Source: Chloroflexota bacterium
Lineage (GTDB): Bacteria > Chloroflexota > Anaerolineae > Anaerolineales > Villigracilaceae
Assembly (NCBI GenBank): GCA_016234555.1
Contig: JACRBJ010000067.1
Coordinates: forward strand, 1 to 60,911
Direction of reading: 5' to 3'
DNA: 60,911 nucleotides
A program made the position numbers and the translations under genes. Of the stretch, positions 55,148 to 60,911 are shown piece by piece; the first letter of the stretch is position 1, and each line of letters begins with the position of its first letter. The notes beneath the pieces were generated by a model. It was not told the DNA's origin. It saw only the letters and a list, made by a program, of their open reading frames with translations, and did no database searches.

Positions 55148-56815
55148 CTAGTCCCGTAATCGAACGCGGCCATTGCGCACTCTCAGAACAGGAGCTTCCT
55201 TTGCAACCACAACTGGTGTCTCTTTTGCAACCTTTACCTGGAGGACATCCTTAATACGAATACGGGGTTGTTTTTTACCTTCGATCTTCAGGGATGACCC
55301 ATAATCCTGGAAATGCAGGGTATCCTGCAGATCGGCGCTCAATTCATAAAAACGATATTCCACATCGTTATGGGCACGGATGATATGCAAGGGCGGTATT
55401 CCCACACTCGCCAATGTTCGATGCAGAAACGGCTCTTCGCCCGTTATCAAATGCGTCATACTGGCTTCGCGTAATTCACCGCAGATTGGGCAATGACCAG
55501 ATTCAAAAGTCACTTCGCTTAAGGGCTTGAGAGTATCTTCCACGGTATGGCAATTCTTGCATTCCAGTTTTGTGACCAATTCCTGGTCCAGTTCGATCAC
55601 CGCATTCAAGCCAAGGTCCGCACAGGCAATCCGCAGGATATCATCAAGAGTCGTCCGCTCGGCACGCGCTGGCAGCTCGGTCACTTCCCCATAAGTCCAA
55701 TGTGATTCGCAATCTTCGCGGGGAGAATATGCGGTGGTATGCATCTCATTGACCATGCCATTAAAATGGGTCACCTTGCCAGGTTCGACCGGCATATTGT
55801 TGATCAACTTCAAGGCTTCCTGGGATTGCATTGCCCCAATGATCGAAGCAATGGTCGGAGTTGTCGGCACTTTGCCAAGCAGAATATTTTGGCGCGCCAA
55901 CAACGGGCAGGAATAGCGGAGCGACAAATCTTTCAAGGCCTGCTCAGTCAATGTGCATTCATAACAGGCGCCCTGCCCCGGCACAAAGGTACGAACAAGC
56001 CCAAGCAACTCCTGAATCGCGCCATCCACCCACGGCTTGTTCACCCAATAGCAAAAGCGATTCACGGCGAGACGTGCCTCGCGGTTATCAAGACACCCGA
56101 TGACCACGTCCATGCGGCGGAAAATTCCAAGACCCAACTTTGTCGTCACGTCGCCGTTGAGATACTGCACATGCACATCCGGGTTGATCGATTTTGCCCG
56201 CGCAGCCGCAATTTCGGCCTTGCTGCGACTATTATCGGCTTCGCGAAACAGCACTGAACGGCTCAAGTTGGCAGCCTCGATTTTGTCAAAATCCACAATA
56301 AAAATATGCCCAATTCCCATCAAGGCAAGATTCTTGATCACCTCATTCCCCAACGCTCCGGCGCCAACCACCATCACCTTTGCGTTTTGGACCTTCTCAC
56401 GGTCCCACCACGAGATGAACTCGAAAGTGCCAAGGCGATCCTTACTCAAGTTTGGGATGTGAATTGGCTTCTCGGATGAAATGGGCAGGCGAATGGGAGC
56501 TGTTATTGGATCGTTTCTGGTCAAACGTTCAGCCTGTTGCGCCGGCCCAGCCATTTCGCGCGCCCGAGTCATATTTGACTCATCAACTTTCAGGGCGAAC
56601 CAACCCACATTTTTCCGCGACTCGACCAACCCGTTTTTCTCCAGGGTTTTGAGTGCCTCGCGTAGCGTGGTACGACTGATGCCAAACCGCGTGATCAGTT
56701 CACGCTCCGGGGGTAATTGAACGCCTGGCAGGAGGGTGCCATCCAAAATAGATGCAGTCAATTTGCCTGCAACTGCTTCAGCTAAAGTTTTGTGGACAAT
56801 CGGTTCAATTTTCAT
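55148..56815 (-). CDS. GntR winged helix fused to an E1/ThiF-like activating enzyme
   Basis: A 555-residue protein. Residues 8-75 are a GntR DNA-binding domain (LPGVQLPPERELITRFGISR, TTLREALKTLEKNGLVESR). Residues 140-345 are a ThiF/E1 adenylation domain: KVMVVGAGALGNEVIKNLAL, IFIVDFDKIEAANLSRSVLF, the SRSKAEIA Lys, CLDNREARLAVN, Cys pair ACYEC (284/287), YSCPL Cys 303 as possible catalytic Cys, and TTPTIASIIGAMQSQEALKL. A zinc-ribbon-like part follows (CKNC 419/422, CPIC 442/445). The basic end has QPRIRIKD and GRVRLRD. First gene of the operon; a GntR-type palindrome is at its promoter. A DNA-binding E1 is unusual. Confidence 0.88.
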   Translation of the reverse strand: MKIEPIVHKTLAEAVAGKLTASILDGTLLPGVQLPPERELITRFGISRTTLREALKTLEKNGLVESRKNVGWFALKVDESNMTRAREMAGPAQQAERLTRNDPITAPIRLPISSEKPIHIPNLSKDRLGTFEFISWWDREKVQNAKVMVVGAGALGNEVIKNLALMGIGHIFIVDFDKIEAANLSRSVLFREADNSRSKAEIAAARAKSINPDVHVQYLNGDVTTKLGLGIFRRMDVVIGCLDNREARLAVNRFCYWVNKPWVDGAIQELLGLVRTFVPGQGACYECTLTEQALKDLSLRYSCPLLARQNILLGKVPTTPTIASIIGAMQSQEALKLINNMPVEPGKVTHFNGMVNEMHTTAYSPREDCESHWTYGEVTELPARAERTTLDDILRIACADLGLNAVIELDQELVTKLECKNCHTVEDTLKPLSEVTFESGHCPICGELREASMTHLITGEEPFLHRTLASVGIPPLHIIRAHNDVEYRFYELSADLQDTLHFQDYGSSLKIEGKKQPRIRIKDVLQVKVAKETPVVVAKEAPVLRVRNGRVRLRD

Positions 56816-56828
56816 CTTATTTATCCTG

Positions 56829-56885
56829 TGGTATTGTGGTCAGACCAGTTGATACCATTATAGAAAGAACGGAAACCAGAGTCAA
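56829..56885 (-). promoter_or_regulatory. Promoter and GntR-type operator of the ubiquitin-like operon
   Basis: Minus strand: TTGACT (56885-56880), 17-nt spacer, TATAAT (56862-56857), then a palindrome TGGTCAGACCA (56837-56847) flanked by TGGTAT (56829-56834) and ATACCA (56852-56857). The inner repeat follows the TGGT-N3-ACCA pattern of FadR-type GntR operators and covers the expected transcription start, so binding would block the promoter. A further 8-bp repeat (ACCAGAGT/ACTCTGGT, 56875-56895) overlaps the -35. Confidence 0.7.
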
Positions 56886-56922
56886 CGACTCTGGTAGGAG
56901 ATTTGTACCCCTTTGCTTAAAT

Positions 56923-56954
56923 GCAAAGAACGGCTCATCTGAGCCGTTCTTTGC
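56923..56954 (-). terminator. Terminator after rplL
   Basis: GCAAAGAACGGCTCA and TGAGCCGTTCTTTGC, a 15-bp perfect stem with a 2-nt centre, 20 bases after the rplL stop. Confidence 0.85.
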
Positions 56955-56974
56955 TAACAAAACTGTAATGTCAA

Positions 56975-57355
56975 TTATTCGACGACGATGGTCGCGCCGG
57001 CTTCGTCAAGTTTCGTCTTGGCGTCCATGGCGGCATCCTTGCCGACACCGGTGAGGATCTTGCCACCAGCGGTTTCAGCGAGGGCTTTGGCTTCACCGAG
57101 ACCGAGGCTGGTCAACTGGCGGATAACCTTGATGACGTCGATCTTCTTGGCGCCGGGATCTTTGATCACCACATCGAACTCAGTCTTCTCTTCGACGGGT
57201 TCGGCAGCGGCAGCAGGACCGGCGGCAGCGGCAACAGCCACAGGAGCGGCGGCGGAAACGCCCCACTTCTCTTCGAGCATCTTGACGAGGTCAGCCGCCT
57301 CGAGGACGGAAAGTGTGGAAAGTTCTTCCACGAGTTTTGCGAGTTTTTCAGACAT
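56975..57355 (-). CDS. rplL: 50S ribosomal protein L7/L12
   Basis: A 126-residue protein with the dimerisation helices (LVEELSTLSVLEAADLVKML), an Ala-rich hinge (about residues 36-52) and the C-terminal domain EFDVVIKDPGAKKIDVIKVI, TSLGLGEAKALAE. It forms the flexible stalk that recruits elongation factors. It follows rplJ by 56 bases, the normal gene order. Confidence 0.97.
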   Translation of the reverse strand: MSEKLAKLVEELSTLSVLEAADLVKMLEEKWGVSAAAPVAVAAAAGPAAAAEPVEEKTEFDVVIKDPGAKKIDVIKVIRQLTSLGLGEAKALAETAGGKILTGVGKDAAMDAKTKLDEAGATIVVE

Positions 57356-57411
57356 TGTTTAGCACTCCTTGCTAGGTAATTGAAAATTTGAAAATTGTAG
57401 AACGATTGAAA

Positions 57412-57939
57412 CTAGGCTGAAGCCTGGGCTTCGGTACGAGCCTTGATGACGGCTGCGAGACCACGAGCGGGTTCCGCCAGGGTGCGGACGAGTTTGCCGG
57501 CAGGAGCCTGCAAAACGCCGAGCAGGGTGGCGCGCATCACGGGCAGCGGCGGCATCTCGGAAAGAGATTTGACCTGCGCCGGACTTAACGACCTGCCGCC
57601 CATCAGACCGCCTTTCACCTTCACGAACTCGTTGCCTTTTGTTGCCTCGGTCAACGCTTTCGCGGTGGCGGCGGGATCTTTGAACGCGAACGAGATAGCT
57701 GTGGACTTGACGAGATAGTCCTTGGGAAACTCCATGCCATTGTCTGCCAGCACGCGGCGGGCGAGAGTGTTCTTGACGACATGGAACTCACCGCCGCTTT
57801 CGCGGATCTTCGCGCGGATGCCATCGAGGACTTTCATCTTCGAACCGCTGTATTCCACGAGAATCACGGCTTCACTGCGCTTGACCCAATCTGCATACTG
57901 AGCCTGCACTTCTTCCTTGCGTTGTTTTGAAATTGCCAA
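57412..57939 (-). CDS. rplJ: 50S ribosomal protein L10
   Basis: A 175-residue protein (LAISKQRKEEVQAQYADWVK, AVILVEYSGSKMKVLDGIRA, VVKNTLARRVL). It anchors L7/L12 to 23S rRNA. I place the start at TTG 57939: AAAGGAGGTGAATTCCC lies just upstream, and a longer in-frame ATG at 57978 would translate this RBS as KGGEF. Autoregulation through the leader is usual in this family. Confidence 0.93.
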   Translation of the reverse strand: MAISKQRKEEVQAQYADWVKRSEAVILVEYSGSKMKVLDGIRAKIRESGGEFHVVKNTLARRVLADNGMEFPKDYLVKSTAISFAFKDPAATAKALTEATKGNEFVKVKGGLMGGRSLSPAQVKSLSEMPPLPVMRATLLGVLQAPAGKLVRTLAEPARGLAAVIKARTEAQASA

Positions 57940-58165
57940 AGGGAATTCACCTCCTTTCAATATAAAAGTCTTTGCCACTTACGCAGGCAAAGACTTTTCG
58001 CAGTCCCCGAATGGGGAACTCCCAAGAGGGAATCAGCGCTTGCGCGCTGCAATTTGCTATCAGTCTCCACCTGAGCGGGGAATTAAGTGGCACACTCGCC
58101 GTTTGAGGCTCGGCGCCACACCCGCCTTCACTGGCGAAGTGGTATTTGGGGATAAACGAGTATTT
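57940..58165 (-). promoter_or_regulatory. Likely ribosomal protein L10 leader
   Basis: The 226-bp gap between rplA and rplJ contains several short inverted repeats (for example TTTGCC near 57970 with GGCAAA, TTGCGCGCTGCAA) and no gene. In bacteria this place usually holds the L10-L7/L12 binding leader; I infer the element from position and have not folded it. Confidence 0.5.
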
Positions 58166-58879
58166 CTACTCGACACCTTTCACATGTTCGTTCGGGTCAA
58201 CCTTGATGCCAGGACCCATCGTCGAAGCCACGGTAATGTGCTTGATGAAGTTGCCCTTGGCGCCGGACGGACGAGCCTTGTTGATGGCATCCAGCAAAGC
58301 GTTGTAGTTTTCCAACAGTTTGTTGGCATCGAAGGAAGCCTTGCCAACCATGACGTGGATGTTATTGGTCTTGTCGAGACGGAACTCCACACGGCCAGCT
58401 TTTGCTTCCTTGATGGCGCGTTCGATGTCCTGGGCAGGGACGACGGTTCCAGCCTTCGGATTGGGCATCAAGCCTCGGGGACCGAGCACACGACCCAGGC
58501 GTCCCACCTTGCCCATCGCATCGGGGGTGGCAATCGCCACGTCGAAATCCAACATGCCGCCTTCGATCTTCTTCAGGGATTCATCGTCGTCGGCAACCAT
58601 GTCCGCACCGGCGGCGCGGGCGGCGGCGGCGCCTTCACCCTGCGAGAAGACAAGGACGCGAACGGTCTTGCCAAGTCCATGCGGGAGCACGACAACATCG
58701 CGCAGCTGCTGATCAGCCTGACGCGAGTCAAGGGTGGTGCGCAGGTGAACTTCGATGGTCGAATCAAATTTGGTGATGGAAGTTTCCTTCGCCAGCGCAA
58801 CGGCTTCCGTAGCCGAATAAATCCTGTCGATCTCAACTTTGGCGAGAGCCGCCGTATATTTTTTTCCGTGTTTTGCCAT
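58166..58879 (-). CDS. rplA: 50S ribosomal protein L1
   Basis: A 237-residue protein (MAKHGKKYTAALAKVEIDRI, FDSTIEVHLRT, VVLPHGLGKTVRVLVFSQGE, GRLGRVLGPRGLMPNPKAGT, IHVMVGKASF). Complete L1 signature. The start at 58879 has GGAGG 5 bases upstream; a longer frame to 58945 reads into the intergenic region. Confidence 0.97.
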   Translation of the reverse strand: MAKHGKKYTAALAKVEIDRIYSATEAVALAKETSITKFDSTIEVHLRTTLDSRQADQQLRDVVVLPHGLGKTVRVLVFSQGEGAAAARAAGADMVADDDESLKKIEGGMLDFDVAIATPDAMGKVGRLGRVLGPRGLMPNPKAGTVVPAQDIERAIKEAKAGRVEFRLDKTNNIHVMVGKASFDANKLLENYNALLDAINKARPSGAKGNFIKHITVASTMGPGIKVDPNEHVKGVE

Positions 58880-58928
58880 TTTTACCTCCGTGGTCCAAGC
58901 GGACAGCCGCAGCCGTCCTCCCACAAAA

Positions 58929-59354
58929 TTAGTCTGTGACGACAATGCCCATCGAGCGGGCGGTGCCTTCGATCTGCTTCATCGCGCCTTCGATATCGAT
59001 GGCGTTCAAGTCCTTCATCTTCAGCTCGGCGATTTCCTTCACCTGGGCGCGGGTCACCTTGCCAACCTTGTCCTTGTTCGGAACGCCGGAACCTTTTTCG
59101 ACCTTTGCGGCTTTTCGCAGCAAAACTGCGGCGGGAGAGGTGCGAAGCACGAAGGTGAATGAGCCATCGGTGAAGATTGTGATTTCCGCCGGAAGAACCT
59201 CACCCTGACGGTTGGATGTGCGGGCGTTGTATTCCTTGCAGAATGCCATGATGTTGATGCCATGGCTCGCCAGCGCGGGACCAACGGGAGGAGCAGGGTT
59301 TGCCTTGCCAGCCTCGAGTTGGAGACGTACGATTGCTTTTAATTTCTTTGCCAT
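58929..59354 (-). CDS. rplK: 50S ribosomal protein L11
   Basis: A 141-residue protein (IVRLQLEAGKANPAPPVGPA, LASHGINIMAFCKEYNAR, and GTARSMGIVVTD at the C-terminus). Normal length and all landmarks; part of the GTPase centre. RBS AAGGAG. Confidence 0.97.
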   Translation of the reverse strand: MAKKLKAIVRLQLEAGKANPAPPVGPALASHGINIMAFCKEYNARTSNRQGEVLPAEITIFTDGSFTFVLRTSPAAVLLRKAAKVEKGSGVPNKDKVGKVTRAQVKEIAELKMKDLNAIDIEGAMKQIEGTARSMGIVVTD

Positions 59355-59473
59355 TTCGATTTAACTCCTTTGTGGTTTTAGCGGGTCATTTTGGGAGACC
59401 CTCCCACCAAATCGGTAATCAGTGACCAGTAATCAGTTGCCCAATCACCAATTACGAATTACCGTATAACTGG

Positions 59474-60166
59474 TTATGCCTTTTCGACCTGCAAAAAGTC
59501 CAATTCCACAGGCGTTTCACGCCCGAAGAAACTGACCATCACGCGCACCTTGGTGCGTTCCATATCGATCTCGGAAACCACGCCTCGGAAGTCGTTGAAG
59601 GGACCGTCCACGATGCGCACGCGCTCGCCCACTTTGAACGAGACCTTCACTGTGGGCGCTTCGGCTTCCATGCGTTTGACGATCTGCGCAACTTCCTCGG
59701 GACGCAGCGGGGTGGGATTATTTCCCATGCCCACGAAGCCGGTCACACCGGGCGTGTTGCGGACCACGTACCAGGAATCTTCCGAGAGCGCCATGTTGAC
59801 CAGCACGTAGCCCGGGAAAATATGTCGTTCCACCGTGCGGCGCTTGCCATCCTTGACCTCGATCTCTTCCTGCGTCGGGATGACCACGTCGAAGATTTTG
59901 TCCTTCATGCCCATGGTCTCGATGCGCTGCTCGAGGTTGTGACGCACCTTGTTCTCGTAGCCTGAATAACAGTGGATCACATACCAGGCCGGTCCCTCGA
60001 CAGTCGCCTCCACTGGGGGCAGGTCGTTGGGGATTTGCGCTTCGGAACGCTCGGCAGGCTTCTCGTCAGGAGAAACGGCATGCTTCGCCTCCGCGGGAGC
60101 GGGCTGCTCCGCGGACAAATCATCCGTCGGTTCCTGTTCAAACTGCTCTTGCGATTCCAAATCCAT
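59474..60166 (-). CDS. nusG: Transcription termination/antitermination factor NusG
   Basis: A 230-residue protein. The first 55 residues are an acidic, low-complexity extension (QEQFEQEPTDDLSAEQPAPA); the NGN domain starts at PAWYVIHCYSGYENKVRHNL and contains EEIEVKDGKRRTVERHIFPG, and the KOW domain has FKVGERVRIVDGPFNDFRG. It couples RNA polymerase to ribosomes or Rho. The 119-bp gap to rplK carries only short repeats such as ATCAGTGACCAGTAATCAGT. Confidence 0.96.
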   Translation of the reverse strand: MDLESQEQFEQEPTDDLSAEQPAPAEAKHAVSPDEKPAERSEAQIPNDLPPVEATVEGPAWYVIHCYSGYENKVRHNLEQRIETMGMKDKIFDVVIPTQEEIEVKDGKRRTVERHIFPGYVLVNMALSEDSWYVVRNTPGVTGFVGMGNNPTPLRPEEVAQIVKRMEAEAPTVKVSFKVGERVRIVDGPFNDFRGVVSEIDMERTKVRVMVSFFGRETPVELDFLQVEKA

Positions 60167-60188
60167 CAGATCCTCAATTCACCAAATA

Positions 60189-60407
60189 TTAGATGCCAAG
60201 CACAAGGTCGATCAACGCGCCTGAAGCAACATCCACGCCCCAAAGGAAAACGCCCACGATCACCATCACCAACAGGACAAGCCCGGTGAGGCGTCTTGCT
60301 TCGGGCCAGGTGGGCCAATTTACTTTGCGAAGTTCGCCGGTCGTCTCACGGATGTAACGCTGAATGGCGTTTTCGCTGTTCCTGACTTTCTTATCTTTCT
60401 CAGCCAA
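60189..60407 (-). CDS. secE: Preprotein translocase subunit SecE
   Basis: A 72-residue protein: charged N-terminus, the amphipathic segment YIRETTGELRKVNWPTWPEA and one transmembrane helix (LTGLVLLVMVIVGVFLWGVD). Standard single-helix SecE, encoded upstream of nusG. Confidence 0.95.
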   Translation of the reverse strand: MAEKDKKVRNSENAIQRYIRETTGELRKVNWPTWPEARRLTGLVLLVMVIVGVFLWGVDVASGALIDLVLGI

Positions 60408-60438
60408 GGCAATTACTCCTTCTATAAATTACGGCTAA

Positions 60439-60460
60439 AACGCCGCGCAAAAGCGGCGTT
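60439..60460 (-). terminator. Hairpin between tRNA-Trp and secE
   Basis: AACGCCGC and GCGGCGTT form an 8-bp stem with a 6-nt loop; on the minus strand TTTTAGCC follows. Could be a partial terminator or a processing signal. Confidence 0.55.
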
Positions 60461-60470
60461 TGCCAAAAGG

Positions 60471-60543
60471 CAGGCCAGGTAGGAATCGAACCCACAACCG
60501 CTCGTTTTGGAGACGAGTGCTCTGCCAATTGAGCCACTGGCCT
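60471..60543 (-). tRNA. tRNA-Trp (anticodon CCA)
   Basis: A 73-nt cloverleaf on the minus strand: acceptor stem AGGCCAG/CTGGCCT with discriminator G, D-arm GCTCAATTGGCAGAGC, anticodon loop CTCCAAA, T-arm with GTTCGATTC. The position between secE and rpmG is typical. Confidence 0.95.
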
Positions 60544-60576
60544 AGGTTGGGCGGGCTTGGGACCCGCCCTTACAAA

Positions 60577-60747
60577 CTACTTGGTCTCGCGGTGCGGCGT
60601 ATGCTTGCGGCAGCGCGAGCAATACTTCTTGAACTCCAACCGGTTGGGATCGTTGCGGCGATTCTTTTCGGTGGTGTAGTTGCGCTCCTTGCACTCGCTG
60701 CATTGCAGCGTAATGACCGGGCGGACATCTTTCTTCTTGGAAGCCAT
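60577..60747 (-). CDS. rpmG: 50S ribosomal protein L33
   Basis: A 56-residue protein (MASKKKDVRPVITLQCSECK, NYTTEKNRRNDPNRLEFKKY, CSRCRKHTPHRETK). It has the zinc-binding CxxC pairs of the C+ form. RBS is weak; gene order tuf, rpmG, trnW, secE is conserved. Confidence 0.95.
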   Translation of the reverse strand: MASKKKDVRPVITLQCSECKERNYTTEKNRRNDPNRLEFKKYCSRCRKHTPHRETK

Positions 60748-60769
60748 CTTACTCTACCTAACTTTCCTC

Positions 60770-60911
60770 TTACTCGATGATCTTGGTGACGACACCCGCA
60801 CCGACGGTCAGACCGCCTTCGCGAATGGCGAACTTCGATCCCTGTTCCAACGCCACCGGCACGATCAACTCAACCGTCAGGTTGACATTGTCTCCCGGCA
60901 TCACCATTTCC
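60770..60911 (-). CDS. tuf: Elongation factor Tu, C-terminal end (partial)
   Basis: The minus strand encodes EMVMPGDNVNLTVELIVPVA, then ALEQGSKFAIREGGLTVGAG and VVTKIIE with TAA at 60772-60770. This is the conserved end of EF-Tu domain 3. The gene continues beyond the window edge. Confidence 0.96.
   Translation of the reverse strand, partial: EMVMPGDNVNLTVELIVPVALEQGSKFAIREGGLTVGAGVVTKIIE

Noticed and set aside
50322..56815. Type VII secretion locus, because of the YukD/EsaB-like protein
   Set aside because: No FtsK/SpoIIIE ATPase, WXG100 protein or EccD-like membrane protein is present; E1, E2 and JAMM partners fit a conjugation pathway better.
57938..58942. 340-codon plus-strand frame opposite rplJ/rplA
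   Set aside because: Shadow of the conserved L1 gene; no start signal or recognisable domain.

Overview
The window reads as a chromosomal segment of a Chloroflexota bacterium, most likely class Anaerolineae. I infer this from the overall look of the proteins (Thr/Pro-rich 'TPTPT' linkers on exported proteins, a DUF2089/DUF4097 toast-rack cluster, many envelope cupredoxins), a Bacillus-type GAAC-N4-GTTC LexA box, and the ribosomal-protein run at the right end. No rRNA marker is present, so the placement is an inference. UGA is used as a normal stop by many genes here.

Layout. 1-1.35 kb: tail of an FtsX-type permease and two paralogous lipoproteins, the second cut by an in-frame amber codon. 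1.4-8.6 kb: short ChrA, TetR, two methyltransferases, a nucleoside phosphorylase, ArsR plus a DsrE-like protein whose CXXC-type Cys codon is UGA (probable selenocysteine), and ArsR plus a P1B ATPase with an unusual CSC motif. 8.5-29 kb: a large envelope copper/iron/electron-transfer region, mostly on the minus strand: FTR1 permease, a DUF1573-like probable selenoprotein, two CuA-like cupredoxins (one fused to cytochrome c), two NosR/NapH-like ferredoxin membrane proteins, a multicopper oxidase, CopA, YHS proteins, an ethylbenzene-dehydrogenase-type haem lipoprotein, FixH/YtkA-like proteins, a NarL-type two-component system, and a rightward Rieske operon. An 18-bp palindrome (best copy ATAGGCAATATTGCCTAT) lies about 70-120 bp upstream of seven leftward transcription units here and looks like a regulon operator.

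29-31.6 kb: decayed L,D-transpeptidase and sortase fragments, a helical protein preceded by a 21-bp tandem repeat array, and an AT-rich small membrane protein. 31.7-43.2 kb: one 3846-residue exported RHS/YD-repeat protein whose repeat shell is split by about 1750 residues of LamG-like and Gly-rich modules; its C-terminal tip and the small membrane protein next to it may be a toxin/immunity pair. 43.4-49.4 kb: an orphan response regulator, a four-gene DUF2089/DUF4097 cluster sharing a SHOCT-like helical hairpin, an MFS exporter and CorA. 49.5-50.3 kb: lexA with its box.

50.3-56.8 kb is the most striking part: a seven-gene leftward operon encoding what looks like a complete ubiquitin-like conjugation system. 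Its products are an E1-like ThiF protein fused to a GntR winged helix, a membrane protein with a RING-like zinc finger, a ubiquitin-like/E2 fusion, a free ubiquitin-like protein ending in Gly, a JAMM protease, a membrane FHA protein and a VWA protein. A sigma70-like promoter followed directly by a GntR-type palindrome precedes the E1 gene, suggesting the activating enzyme controls its own operon. 56.9-60.9 kb is the conserved block rplL, rplJ, rplA, rplK, nusG, secE, tRNA-Trp, rpmG and the end of tuf.
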